A DNA stretch of 64,000 nt from Stigmatella erecta (GTDB lineage: Bacteria > Myxococcota > Myxococcia > Myxococcales > Myxococcaceae). Below, piece after piece: positions 8,309-16,890 of the stretch (its first letter is position 1; each line of letters starts with the position of its first letter). The stretch lies in the NCBI RefSeq assembly GCF_900111745.1, contig NZ_FOIJ01000003.1, positions 310,001 to 374,000 of the forward strand, written 5' to 3'. The notes beneath the pieces are model-generated. The model was not told the DNA's origin and did no database searches. It was given only the letters and a program-made list of their open reading frames with translations. Both the position numbers and the translations under genes were made by a program.

Positions 8309-9919
8309 ATGCATTTAGCGAAGGTCCCTGCGCTCGGCGCCCTGGTTGCTGCCCTGGTGATGACCACCGGGGTGGCCCATGCGGCCAACCTGACCCGCTC
8401 CCCGTACCTGCAACGGGTGGGTCCCGACACAGCCACCATCGCCTTCCGCGTGGACTCGAACTGCGCCGCCCAGGTGCGCTACGGCACCGGGGGCACGACA
8501 GACCAGACGGCCCGCTCGGCGGACGGCGGCCGCATCCACGCCGTGGAGCTCAACGGCCTGGCCCCGGGGGCCGAGTACACCTATGTGGTGGAGACCTGCG
8601 GGGCCAACACGCCCCCCAAGCGCTTCCGCACCGCGCCCGTGCCCGGCACGCGCCGGGTGCACTTCGCCGCCATGGGGGACTTCGGCACGGGCGGCTCCCG
8701 CCAGAAGCAGGTGGCGGCCAGCATGCTCTCGCACCGGCCCGAGCTGTTCATCGGCATGGGGGATGTCGCCTACGAGTCCGGCACCGAGGAGCAGATCCAG
8801 AACAACATGTTCGTCCCCATGAAGGACCTCCTGATGGAGGTGCCCTACTTCGCGGTGGCCGGCAACCACGAGTACGTGACGAACCAGGCCCAGCCCTACC
8901 TGGACAACCTCTATCTGCCCACCAGCTCCAGCGGCGGCGAGCGCTACTACTCCTTCGACTGGGGGCACGTGCACTTCGTGGGCATCGACTCGAACTGCGC
9001 CATCGGCCTGGCCTCGAAGGACCGCTGCACCCTGGCGGCGCAGAAGGCGTGGTTGGAGCAGGATCTCGCGCAGAGCAAGGCCGCGTGGAAGGTCGCCTTC
9101 TTCCACCACCCGCCCTGGTCCAGCGGCGACCACGGCTCCCAGCTCCTCATGCGCCGGGAGTTCAGCCCGCTGTTCGAGAAGTACGGCGTGGACCTGGTGC
9201 TCACCGGGCATGACCACCACTACGAGCGCACCTACGCGATGAAGGGCGACGCCATGGCCCCGGGCGCGGGCATCCCCTACCTCGTGGTGGGCAGCGGCGG
9301 CGCCAACCTGCGGGTGTTCGCCAACTCGAAGCCCTCCTGGAGCGCCGTGCGGAACAACACGGACTACGGCTTCCTGGACGTCGAGGTCGTCGGGGGCACG
9401 CTCACCGCGAAGCTCATGACGGCCTCGGGCAGCGCCGCGGACACCCTGGTGCTGACCAAGGCGCTGCCCCCCGAGGAGACGCCTCCCCCGGATGCGCTGG
9501 CCCTCATCGTCGAGGGGGAGCGCGGGGTGGCCCCCCACCAGGCCCTCTTCCGCGCGGAGCCCTCCCTGAGCGGCGCCACGGTGGCGTGGGACTTCGGGGA
9601 CGGGCAGACGGGCGAAGGGACCCAGCTGTCCCACGTCTATGAGAAGGAAGGCGAGTACACGGTGACGGCGACAGCCCGCGCGGGCTCGGCCCAGCAGACC
9701 GCCACGGCCCAGGTGTCCGTCGCCCCCCCGGGCACGAGCCTGCCCTCTCCAGGCACCCCTCAGTTCCCCCCGTCGGGGCCGTCCATCGGGGTGCCGGGCC
9801 CCAGCCTGCCGGGAGACGACGCCGAGGCGGCCAGCGGGTGCGCCACGGCCCCCCTGGGGGCCCTGTTCCCCCTGGGGATGCTGGCCCTCGCCGGGGTCTG
9901 GCGCCGCCGTTCGCGGTAG
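8309..9919 (+). CDS. secreted metallophosphoesterase with PKD domain and MYXO-CTERM tail
   Basis: 536 residues from ATG at 8309; an upstream start at 8252 would spoil the signal peptide (HLAKVPALGALVAALVMTTGVAHA). Domain order: N-terminal fibronectin-like purple-acid-phosphatase domain (~25-110, ending in RFRTAP), calcineurin-type metallophosphoesterase (~115-380) with metal-ligand motifs GDFGTGG, GDVAYE, AGNHE, FFHHPPWS and GHDHHYERTY, a PKD domain (~415-480, VAWDFGDGQTG), a Pro/Gly/Ser linker, and a C-terminal tail with Gly-Cys, a hydrophobic span and WRRRSR. That tail matches the MYXO-CTERM sorting signal, in which a myxosortase cuts near the Cys and anchors the protein at the surface. All phosphoesterase ligands are present, so a phosphomonoesterase or phosphodiesterase acting outside the cell is expected. 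Substrate unknown. Confidence 0.9.
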   Translation: MHLAKVPALGALVAALVMTTGVAHAANLTRSPYLQRVGPDTATIAFRVDSNCAAQVRYGTGGTTDQTARSADGGRIHAVELNGLAPGAEYTYVVETCGANTPPKRFRTAPVPGTRRVHFAAMGDFGTGGSRQKQVAASMLSHRPELFIGMGDVAYESGTEEQIQNNMFVPMKDLLMEVPYFAVAGNHEYVTNQAQPYLDNLYLPTSSSGGERYYSFDWGHVHFVGIDSNCAIGLASKDRCTLAAQKAWLEQDLAQSKAAWKVAFFHHPPWSSGDHGSQLLMRREFSPLFEKYGVDLVLTGHDHHYERTYAMKGDAMAPGAGIPYLVVGSGGANLRVFANSKPSWSAVRNNTDYGFLDVEVVGGTLTAKLMTASGSAADTLVLTKALPPEETPPPDALALIVEGERGVAPHQALFRAEPSLSGATVAWDFGDGQTGEGTQLSHVYEKEGEYTVTATARAGSAQQTATAQVSVAPPGTSLPSPGTPQFPPSGPSIGVPGPSLPGDDAEAASGCATAPLGALFPLGMLALAGVWRRRSR

Positions 9920-10020
9920 GCACCGGCCCCTCCCCGCTTCCGTGCTTGCCACCAAGCGTCCGGGATGCGATGGGCGCCTGCGCCGCAGGTTCCCTTCCCT
10001 CCTGGGCCCTGGAGCTCGCC

Positions 10021-11520
10021 ATGAAACGATCCCACCGTCCGGAACCGAAGAAGCAGGGCGCGAAGCAGGCCCCCTCGAAGAAGCCCTCCGCGAGGGGCAC
10101 GAAGCGCACCGGCCCCGCCTCCCGCGACGACGCCCGCGGCGCCCGCACCGGCCCCGCCTCCCGCGACGACGCCCGCGGCGCCCGCACCGAGCGTGCCTCC
10201 CGGCCGCTGCGGGAGGACCTGGTGCTCCAGGCCTGCCTGGAGGCCTACGGCTCGGTGCGCCATGAGGGCCGCCTGTCCGACCGGGCCCTCGACTTCACCC
10301 TGCGCCGCAAGGCGCACCTGTACTCCACCGAGCGCCGCGCCGTGGCCGAGCGGGTCTACGCCCTGCTGCGCCGCCAGCGCACGGTGGACTGGCTCCTGGC
10401 GCGCGTGCGGCCTGGCTTCGACCGGCTGGAGACCACGCGCCAGGACGTGATGCGCCTGGCGGCCTCCCGCATCCTCCATGGTGAGCCCCTGGAGCAGGTG
10501 GTGCACTCCTCCTCCCTGCCCTCCGAGGACGGCGCCGCCCTGCGCACGCTCCCGGACGCGGCCGCAGCGCTGGACGCGCTGCCCCCGGCCAAGCGCTACC
10601 CCATCGCCGCCTCGCTGCCGGACTTCCTCGCGGAGAAGTTCCTGGAGACGTTTGGCGCGGACGCCAACGCGGCCGCGGAGGCCATGAACGAGCGCGCCCC
10701 GCTCACCGCGCGCGTCAACCTGCTCAAGGGCAGCCGGGAGGAACTCCAGCGGCGGCTGGCCGCCGAGGGCGTGGAGAGCACGCCCACGCCCCTGTCTCCC
10801 CTGGGGCTGTGGCTGGAGACGCGCGTCAACGTCTTCTCCCTCCAGTGCTTCAAGGACGGGTTGCTGGAGCTGCAGGACGAGGGCAGCCAGCTCCTGGGCA
10901 TGCTCGTGGACTCGCCGCCCACGCGGGTGGTGGATGCGTGCGCGGGGGCGGGCGGCAAAACCCTCCAGCTCGCCGCGCAGATGAAGAACCGGGGCGACCT
11001 GCACGCCCTGGACGTGGACGAGGTGCGCATCGAGGAGCTGCGCAAGCGGGCCCGCCGCGCGGGGGTGCACAACGTGCGCACCCAGGTCATCCCCGCCGAG
11101 GACCCCGCCGCGGCCGAGGCCCTGGTGGCCTTGAAGGACAAGGCGGACCGGGTGATGGTGGACGCGCCGTGCAGCGGCACGGGCACCTACCGCCGCAAGC
11201 CGGACGGGCGCTACCGGCTCACGCCGGAGGACCTGAAGGCGCAGGCGGCCCGGCAGAAGGCGCTGCTGGAGCGCTTCTCCACGATGGTGAAGCCCGGCGG
11301 CCGGCTCATCTACGGCACGTGCAGCGTGCTGCGCGAGGAGAACGAGGCGGTGATCGACGACTTCCTCTCGCGCCACCCGGAGTTCTCCGTGCGCCCCGTC
11401 TCGCAGGAGCTGGGGCCGGAGCTGGGGGAGAAGGTCAGCCGGGGCCCCTTCCTGCGCCTGGCCCCGCATACGCACAACACGGATGGCTTCTTCGGAGCCA
11501 TCCTCGTCCGGGCGAAGTAG
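10021..11520 (+). CDS. rsmB: RsmB/NSUN-type rRNA (cytosine-5) methyltransferase
   Basis: 499 residues from ATG at 10021. A ~60-residue basic, disordered N-terminal tail contains a duplicated 13-residue unit (see the repeat at 10108). An all-alpha NusB-like domain (~65-200) and an RsmB-type linker follow, then a class I SAM-dependent methyltransferase domain (~290-499): motif I VVDACAGAGGKTLQLA, motif IV DAPCSGTGTYRRKPD and motif VI YGTCSVLREEN. The Cys of TCS is the catalytic nucleophile and the Cys of PCSG assists product release in this family. The predicted reaction is SAM-dependent m5C formation in 16S rRNA (C967 in E. coli RsmB). The NusB-like domain favours RsmB over RsmF, but the exact target base could differ. 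The neighbours on both sides are unrelated, and the gene lies 38 nt upstream of the M61 peptidase gene. Confidence 0.85.
   Translation: MKRSHRPEPKKQGAKQAPSKKPSARGTKRTGPASRDDARGARTGPASRDDARGARTERASRPLREDLVLQACLEAYGSVRHEGRLSDRALDFTLRRKAHLYSTERRAVAERVYALLRRQRTVDWLLARVRPGFDRLETTRQDVMRLAASRILHGEPLEQVVHSSSLPSEDGAALRTLPDAAAALDALPPAKRYPIAASLPDFLAEKFLETFGADANAAAEAMNERAPLTARVNLLKGSREELQRRLAAEGVESTPTPLSPLGLWLETRVNVFSLQCFKDGLLELQDEGSQLLGMLVDSPPTRVVDACAGAGGKTLQLAAQMKNRGDLHALDVDEVRIEELRKRARRAGVHNVRTQVIPAEDPAAAEALVALKDKADRVMVDAPCSGTGTYRRKPDGRYRLTPEDLKAQAARQKALLERFSTMVKPGGRLIYGTCSVLREENEAVIDDFLSRHPEFSVRPVSQELGPELGEKVSRGPFLRLAPHTHNTDGFFGAILVRAK
10108..10185 (+). repeat. two tandem 39-bp repeats inside the rRNA methyltransferase gene
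   Basis: Two identical 39-bp units (10108-10146 and 10147-10185) encode TGPASRDDARGAR twice, and a third partial copy (TERASR) follows. They sit in the disordered N-terminal tail, so copy-number change would keep the reading frame. Confidence 0.9.
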
Positions 11521-11558
11521 GCTCCCGGGAGACGACCCCGCCACGGAGAACCCTGGCC

Positions 11559-13328
11559 ATGAAGGAAGCGGTCCACTATCGCGTCTCCATGTCCCGTCCG
11601 CACTCGCACCTGTTCGAGGTGGAGGCGCGCTTCCCGGCGGGACAGGATGTGCTCGACGCGGTCCTGCCGGTGTGGACGCCGGGCAGCTACCTGGTGCGCG
11701 AGTACGCGCGCCACCTCCAGGACGTGACGGCCACGGGCCCCGGGGGCGAGGCGCTGCCCCTGCAACGCGTGGACAAGCGCACCTTCCGCGTCACGGCCCG
11801 CGGCCAGGCGGTGACGCTGCGCTACCGCGTCTACGCCAACGAACTCACGGTGCGCACCAGCCACCTGGACGGCTCCCACGGCTACTTCAACGGGGCCACG
11901 CTCTTTCTCTACACGGAGGCCACGCGCCACCAGCCGCACCACGTCACCGTGGTGGCCCCCGAGGGGTGGCGGACCTTCTGTGCCCTGGAGCACCAGGACG
12001 GCACCTTCCTCGCCCCGGACTATGACGAGCTGGTGGACAGCCCCTTCGAGGTGGGCCCCCACACGCCCCTGTCCTTCACCGCCGCGGGCGTGCCCCACGA
12101 AGTCGTGGTCTGGGGCGACACCGTCCCGGACGCGGAGAAGCTGAGCGCGGACCTGCAGCGCATCTGCGAGGCCCAGGCCCGGCTGTTCAACGGGCTGCCC
12201 ATGGCGCGCTACCTGTTCCTCGTCTACCTCACGGACAAGGGCCGGGGCGGCCTGGAGCACAAGAACTCCACGGCCCTGCTGTTCCCCCGCGCGGGGCTGT
12301 CCAGCGGGCGCGGCTGGGAGGACTTCCTCACGCTGGCCGCGCACGAGTACTTCCACCTGTGGAACATCAAGCGCATCAAGCCGCGCTCGTTCGTGCCCTT
12401 CGACTACTCGCAGGAGAACTACACCACGCTGCTGTGGGCCTTCGAGGGGATGACGTCCTACTACGACAACCTCTTCGTGCGCCGCGCGGGGCTCATGTCC
12501 GCCCAGCGCTACCTGACGCGCCTGGGGGAGACCTTCACCCTGCTCCATGGCACCCCGGGCCGGCGCACGCAGACGCTGGCGGACGCCTCGCTGCTGAGCT
12601 GGATCAAACACTACCGCCCCGACGAGAACTCGCCCAACAGCGCCATCTCCTACTACCTCAAGGGCGAGGTGGTGTGCGTGCTGCTGGACCTGGAGATCCG
12701 CCGCGCCACGCAGGACACCAAGGGCCTGGACGACGTGCTGCGCCTGCTCTGGGAGCGCTACGGCGATGGCTCGGGGATGCCCGAGGAGGGCATGGAGGCG
12801 GCGGTCCGGGAGGTCTCGGGCCAGGACCTCACCGCCTTCTTCGACCTGGCGGTGCGCTCCACGCGCGAGCTGGACTACTCGGTCCTCTCGCACGTGGGCC
12901 TGCAGGCGGAGTTCCGGGTGCGCGAGTCCACCAGTGACAAGGGCGGCACGCCGCCGCCGCGCAAGGCCGGGGAGATGAAACCCCGGGGCTGGCTGGGGGT
13001 GACCACCAAGGGCAGCGCCACGCTGGCCACGGTGGCGGAGGACTCCCCGGCCATGGACGCCGGGCTGTGCCCCGAGGACGAGCTGGTGGCGCTGGACGGC
13101 TACAAGGTGGACGCGGCCAGCCTGCTGAGCCGGTGCGAGGACAAGCGCCCCGGCGACACGGTGCGCCTCACGGTGTTCCGCCGGGACAAGCTGATGGAGC
13201 TGCCCATCGTCCTGGGCCAGAAGCCCGCGGACGCGGTCTACTTCAGCCGGGTGGACAAACCGTCGGACGCCCAGAAAGCCGCCTTCCAGGCCTGGCTGGG
13301 AGCGACGTGGGACGAGACCCTGAGCTAA
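11559..13328 (+). CDS. M61 family metallopeptidase with PDZ domain
   Basis: 589 residues from ATG at 11559, 38 nt after the methyltransferase stop. The N-terminal beta domain (~1-175; PVWTPGSYLVREYARHLQD is characteristic) is followed by the gluzincin catalytic domain with GGLEHKNSTAL (~230-240) and the zinc motif HEYFHLWNIKRIKP (HExxH at 262-266). The downstream helix AFEGMTSYYDN supplies the third zinc ligand Glu. A C-terminal PDZ domain spans ~475-560 (GWLGVTT, DSPAMDAGLCPEDELVALDG). This is the complete M61 glycyl-aminopeptidase-like architecture and length. No signal peptide is visible, so a cytoplasmic aminopeptidase role or non-classical export are both open. It is probably active, since all catalytic residues are present. 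Confidence 0.92.
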   Translation: MKEAVHYRVSMSRPHSHLFEVEARFPAGQDVLDAVLPVWTPGSYLVREYARHLQDVTATGPGGEALPLQRVDKRTFRVTARGQAVTLRYRVYANELTVRTSHLDGSHGYFNGATLFLYTEATRHQPHHVTVVAPEGWRTFCALEHQDGTFLAPDYDELVDSPFEVGPHTPLSFTAAGVPHEVVVWGDTVPDAEKLSADLQRICEAQARLFNGLPMARYLFLVYLTDKGRGGLEHKNSTALLFPRAGLSSGRGWEDFLTLAAHEYFHLWNIKRIKPRSFVPFDYSQENYTTLLWAFEGMTSYYDNLFVRRAGLMSAQRYLTRLGETFTLLHGTPGRRTQTLADASLLSWIKHYRPDENSPNSAISYYLKGEVVCVLLDLEIRRATQDTKGLDDVLRLLWERYGDGSGMPEEGMEAAVREVSGQDLTAFFDLAVRSTRELDYSVLSHVGLQAEFRVRESTSDKGGTPPPRKAGEMKPRGWLGVTTKGSATLATVAEDSPAMDAGLCPEDELVALDGYKVDAASLLSRCEDKRPGDTVRLTVFRRDKLMELPIVLGQKPADAVYFSRVDKPSDAQKAAFQAWLGATWDETLS

Positions 13329-13329
13329 C

Positions 13330-13350
13330 CTTCCCCTTCTGAAGGGGAAG
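13330..13350 (+). promoter_or_regulatory. 9-bp hairpin containing the ribosome-binding site of the next gene
   Basis: CTTCCCCTT (13330-13338), loop CTG, AAGGGGAAG (13342-13350) form a perfect 9-bp stem between the M61 stop (13328) and the ATG at 13354. The right arm is also the only Shine-Dalgarno-like purine run, so folding would hide it. It could act instead as a partial terminator. Confidence 0.5.
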
Positions 13351-13353
13351 CCC

Positions 13354-14808
13354 ATGTCCGACACCTCACCGGGGCCTTGCCGCTACCACCCCCGGGCCGC
13401 CGCGGGTTGGAGCTGTGACGCGTGCCAGGCAAGGCTCTGCCCGGACTGCGCCACCGTGCGCCGGGCCCTGTCCACGGAGTACCTGGCCTGCGGGCGGTGC
13501 CAGGGCCCCATCGAGCCCATCCTCCTGCACCGCGCGAGCGTGCCGCTCACCGTGCGGCTGCGCCAGGCCTGGCGCTATCCCTGGTCCCCGTCCGGCCTGC
13601 CCTTCCTGATGGGGCTGAGCGCCGTCCTGGCCGTGCTCCGCTGGGCGATGGTGGAGACCTTCCTGCTGCTCAAGTGGATGCCCACGGTGATGTGGCTTGG
13701 CGTCTTCTGGGGCGCCTTCTTCTCCATCATCCGCTCCACGGCCCGGGGAGAGCAGGTGCTGGACGTGCCGGACTACTCGGACATCTACAAGGACTGTGTG
13801 GCGCCCGCGCTCCGGGGCCTCGTGGCCACCTCCGTGGTGTGGCTGCCCGTGGCCCTCTACCTGCTGGGCTTCAAGGACTGGGACGTGCGGGGGCCCGTGA
13901 CGGACCTCTCCAACAATCCCGCCTTCTACGTCACCGGAGGCCTCCCCGCGCTCGACTGGGCGCCGGTGGTGAGGGACCCCGTGCTCTGGCTGCTGCTGCC
14001 CGTCAGCTTCGCCTACCTGCCCCTGGTGCTCCTCCTGGCGGCGGCGGGCACCGGGGTGTTCCAGATGCTCAACCCGCTGACGGCCCTCCGGGCCGCGGCC
14101 CGCCTGGGCAAGGACTACGCCATCACCCTGGGGGCGCTGGCCCTGCTGTGCGGTGTCATGGCGCTGGGCCACGGCGTGGCCGCGGGGTTCCGCTGGCTGC
14201 AGCTGACCCTCATCTCCCCGCTCGTGGCGGAGTTCGTCACCAGCATCGCCCCGGTGCTCATGGCCCACGTCCTGGGCTTGCTGCTGTACACCCGGGGAGA
14301 TTCGCTCGGGTATGGCGAGCCCCGGGACTACCTCATGCCCGTGCTGGGCGCGGTGCAGCCCCGCGCGGGGGTCCCCGCCCTCCGGGAAGACCCGCCGCCG
14401 GCCGCCGAGACCTCCGCCGGGGAGCCCCCGCCCGGAGACGGCCTGCTCCAGGCCCTGGCCCAGGCCGTGGAAGCGAAGGATCCGGAGAAGGCCCTGGCCC
14501 TGTACGCCGGGCTCCAGACGCCCCAGCTCTCGAAGCAGGTGGAGGCCGCGCAGCACTTCTTCGTCGGCCAGTCCGCCCTTGCCCGGGGCCAGTACGCGCT
14601 GGCCGTGCAGGCCCTGGAGTCCGCGGCCGACGTGGCCCCGGAGGGGCCCCTGGCCTCCCGGGCGCTCGTGCTCCAGGCGCGCATCTACGCCGAGCGCCTC
14701 CACGACGGCGAGCGGGCCGAGAACATCTACCGCTACATCCTCCACCGGTACCCGGGCACGGAGGCCTCCCACTTCGCCCAGAAGCACCTGCCCCGCCCCA
14801 CCGCCTGA
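13354..14808 (+). CDS. membrane protein with N-terminal B-box-like zinc finger and C-terminal TPR-like region
   Basis: 484 residues from ATG at 13354. The N-terminus holds a cysteine/histidine cluster (CRYHP, WSCDACQARLCPDC, then CGRC near residue 47) of B-box-type zinc-finger spacing. Five to six hydrophobic segments follow between residues ~80 and 320, including LRGLVATSVVWLPVALYLLG and AYLPLVLLLAAAGTGV, resembling Yip1/DUF-type membrane domains. A cytoplasmic tail of ~140 residues ends in helical repeats (GQYALAVQALESAADVAPEG, RAENIYRYILHRYPGTEASH) that look like tetratricopeptide units. Similar zinc-finger-plus-Yip1 proteins occur in myxobacteria but have no assigned function; adaptor or scaffold roles are likely for the TPR part. 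It converges with the glycosidase gene on the other strand, 37 nt apart. Confidence 0.75.
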   Translation: MSDTSPGPCRYHPRAAAGWSCDACQARLCPDCATVRRALSTEYLACGRCQGPIEPILLHRASVPLTVRLRQAWRYPWSPSGLPFLMGLSAVLAVLRWAMVETFLLLKWMPTVMWLGVFWGAFFSIIRSTARGEQVLDVPDYSDIYKDCVAPALRGLVATSVVWLPVALYLLGFKDWDVRGPVTDLSNNPAFYVTGGLPALDWAPVVRDPVLWLLLPVSFAYLPLVLLLAAAGTGVFQMLNPLTALRAAARLGKDYAITLGALALLCGVMALGHGVAAGFRWLQLTLISPLVAEFVTSIAPVLMAHVLGLLLYTRGDSLGYGEPRDYLMPVLGAVQPRAGVPALREDPPPAAETSAGEPPPGDGLLQALAQAVEAKDPEKALALYAGLQTPQLSKQVEAAQHFFVGQSALARGQYALAVQALESAADVAPEGPLASRALVLQARIYAERLHDGERAENIYRYILHRYPGTEASHFAQKHLPRPTA

Positions 14809-14845
14809 GGCCTGGGACGAGGCAGGAGCCTGGGCACCCCGGGGA

Positions 14846-16549
14846 CTACTGGCGGAGGATCTGCACGTCGTCCAGGTGGACGAAGCTGCTGCCGGTGAAG
14901 GCCTGGGTGTGCAGGCCGAACTCCAGGTAGCCGTTGGTCACCGAGAGGGTGGGCGTCTCCAGCTGGGTCCAGCTGCTGTAGGTCCCGAGGTTCGTGGCGG
15001 CCGGCGTGCAGGAGGCGCACGTCTTCGCCTGGAGCCGCGAGAAGCCGAAGTCACCGCCCTTGCGGACCCAGGCGCGCACCCGGTAGTTGCCGTTGGCGAT
15101 GCCGCTCACCGTCTGGTACGTCCACGTCTCGAAGGCCCCCGGGCTGTAGTGCGTCAGGTGGTTGGCGCTGTTGTAGCCCCCGTTGTACGTCTCGGTGAAC
15201 GCGGCCCCCGCGGTGTTGTTGGGCGACCAGGTGTTCCAGCCGGACATGCCGGACTCGAAGCCCGCGTTGGTGACGGCGGGGTTGTCCGTGGGCGGCGTCG
15301 TGGTGCCCCCGTTGAGGATCTTCGCCGCCTCGTCCGGCCGCAGGTTCACGAAGTGATCGAACGCGGTGTTGAGCTGGGCCTGCTTGGCCGAGTCATTCGC
15401 GTACTGCTTGCGCTGCTCGTAGAGCTTGGCGATGAGCTCCAGGTGGCTCTGGTTGTAGGGCACGCCCAGCTTCTGCTGCAGGGTGGTCAGGAAGCCGTAG
15501 CCGAACTCGCGCGTCGGCTCGATCATCGTGCCCTCGCCGTAGTCATTCCACGTGGCGAGCTGGATCCAGTTCACGCCGCTGTTCTTGGCCAGGTCCAACG
15601 TCTGGCCGAAGGTGCCCGTGCCATTGTGGGCCAGGCTCCATCCCGGGCCGCCCCAGCCGCCGGCGGTGTAGAAGGTGTTGAAGCCCGGGTAGGCCACGCC
15701 GAACTTCACGCCCAGCGGACGGTTGTTGTAGAAGTTCTGAAGGCCCGTCGTGAAGTCCGAGTAGATCCACGGGTACTCGCCCTTGGCGTTGGCGCCGGCC
15801 TCCTGGCTCTCGTACCAGAGCGTCAGGAAGGTCGGCTTGACGGACAGGGGCGAGAAGATGTTGCTCCAGTCCGACGGCGAGCTGAAGGTCTGCGGCCCGA
15901 AGTCCAGGAGCAGCGGCGCGTTGTTGATCTTGATGTGGTTGCCGCGGGAGAAGTAGTTGTCCCGCAGGTAGACCATGTCGTTGCGGGCCGCGGCGAGCTT
16001 GTCGGGGACGGGGCAGCCGCTCTGGGGCGCCAGCGTGTAGTTGTTGTCCTCGTAGACCACCGCGAACTCCAGCCCCACCGAGGCGGTCTTGTTGATGACG
16101 GCCTCGGAGTTCTGCTTGTTCTTGGGGTAGTCCAGGCAGTTGAGGGTCCCGGGCCAGTCGATCAGGACGCCATCCACGCCCGCGTACTTCATGAGCAGCA
16201 GCTGGTACTCGACGACGTCCTTGTCGCCGGACGCATAGGGGCCAATGAGCGGGTAGTAATACGAGGCGATCTGCCGCTTGCCCGAGCCGTCGATGACGTT
16301 GGGGTTCTTGTTGGCCATCGTCCAGTGAATGCCCCAGGAGCCATTGCCCGAGGAGGTGTTGCTCTCGAACCAGGGCATGAGGTGGACGTAGATCTTCTTG
16401 TTGAAGCTCTTGGGCACGGAGGCCAGCGGGGCGGTGACGGCGGCCGCCGGTGCCTCCGCCTCGGGCTCGGATGCTGCCTGACCACAGCCCACCAGCAGGA
16501 GCGCGGCGAACACGCCTGCCCCCCCGTTCACGAAACGATGACGCGTCAT
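14846..16549 (-). CDS. glycoside hydrolase family 71/99-like lipoprotein with C-terminal carbohydrate-binding domain
   Basis: 567 residues; start ATG at 16549 is fixed by an AAGGAG site 8 nt upstream and by the lipoprotein signal ending LLLVGC (Cys22). The catalytic part (~45-400) starts KKIYVHLMPWFES and contains WGIHWTMANKNP, ASYYYPLIGPYASGD and GVDGVLIDWPGT, with later acidic candidates in TLWYESQEAG and WNDYGEGTMIEP. This TIM-barrel pattern resembles GH71/GH99-type enzymes (alpha-1,3-glucanases and endo-alpha-mannosidases). After a TTTPPTDNPA linker, residues ~430-567 form a beta-sandwich typical of carbohydrate-binding modules (NAGFESGMSGWNTW at its start, FVHLDDVQIL at its end). Likely a surface enzyme that degrades fungal or bacterial polysaccharide. 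An AT-rich upstream region with repeats (16623-16642) suggests specific regulation. Confidence 0.8.
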   Translation of the reverse strand: MTRHRFVNGGAGVFAALLLVGCGQAASEPEAEAPAAAVTAPLASVPKSFNKKIYVHLMPWFESNTSSGNGSWGIHWTMANKNPNVIDGSGKRQIASYYYPLIGPYASGDKDVVEYQLLLMKYAGVDGVLIDWPGTLNCLDYPKNKQNSEAVINKTASVGLEFAVVYEDNNYTLAPQSGCPVPDKLAAARNDMVYLRDNYFSRGNHIKINNAPLLLDFGPQTFSSPSDWSNIFSPLSVKPTFLTLWYESQEAGANAKGEYPWIYSDFTTGLQNFYNNRPLGVKFGVAYPGFNTFYTAGGWGGPGWSLAHNGTGTFGQTLDLAKNSGVNWIQLATWNDYGEGTMIEPTREFGYGFLTTLQQKLGVPYNQSHLELIAKLYEQRKQYANDSAKQAQLNTAFDHFVNLRPDEAAKILNGGTTTPPTDNPAVTNAGFESGMSGWNTWSPNNTAGAAFTETYNGGYNSANHLTHYSPGAFETWTYQTVSGIANGNYRVRAWVRKGGDFGFSRLQAKTCASCTPAATNLGTYSSWTQLETPTLSVTNGYLEFGLHTQAFTGSSFVHLDDVQILRQ

Positions 16550-16890
16550 TGAGAATGCTCCTTCGAGTCGAATCGGGGGGCCTGGGTAGCACAGAATCCC
16601 AAAAACAGGAATAACATTGAAACCTTCAAAACGTTTCAAAACAGAAAATATGGTTTTGGACGTTGTTGGCCCCGCTCGGCTGGAATAGCGGGACGCGCCC
16701 GCTGGGTTCTCGCGCGGTGAGCTTGCTCGCCGCGGGGCCCTGACGCCGCCCTCACCCTGCCGAGGACTCATGCTTCTGGCAGGCCCGTCCGCCCCCGAGC
16801 GGCTCTGGGCGGCCGGGAAATGAACGATGGGACAGGGGCCGTTCCCTCGCGCGCAACGGTTTGCTCCTTTTCCTTCCCCTGGCCTCCTTC
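16550..16890. other. divergent intergenic region between the glycosidase and the MATE exporter
   Basis: About 340 nt without a gene. The half next to the glycosidase (16580-16670) is strikingly AT-rich for this genome and carries the repeat described at 16623-16642; the half next to the exporter is GC-rich. Promoters for both genes must lie here; no confident -35/-10 pair was identified. Confidence 0.6.
16623..16642 (-). promoter_or_regulatory. direct repeat/palindrome upstream of the glycosidase gene, LacI-type operator candidate
   Basis: On the minus strand GTTTTGAAAC is followed at once by GTTTTGAAGG: two near-identical decamers one helical turn apart. The junction forms the palindrome AAACGTTT (16629-16636), the core of many LacI-family operators. 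It lies ~75-95 nt upstream of the start codon at 16549. The regulator is not in the window. Confidence 0.4.
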
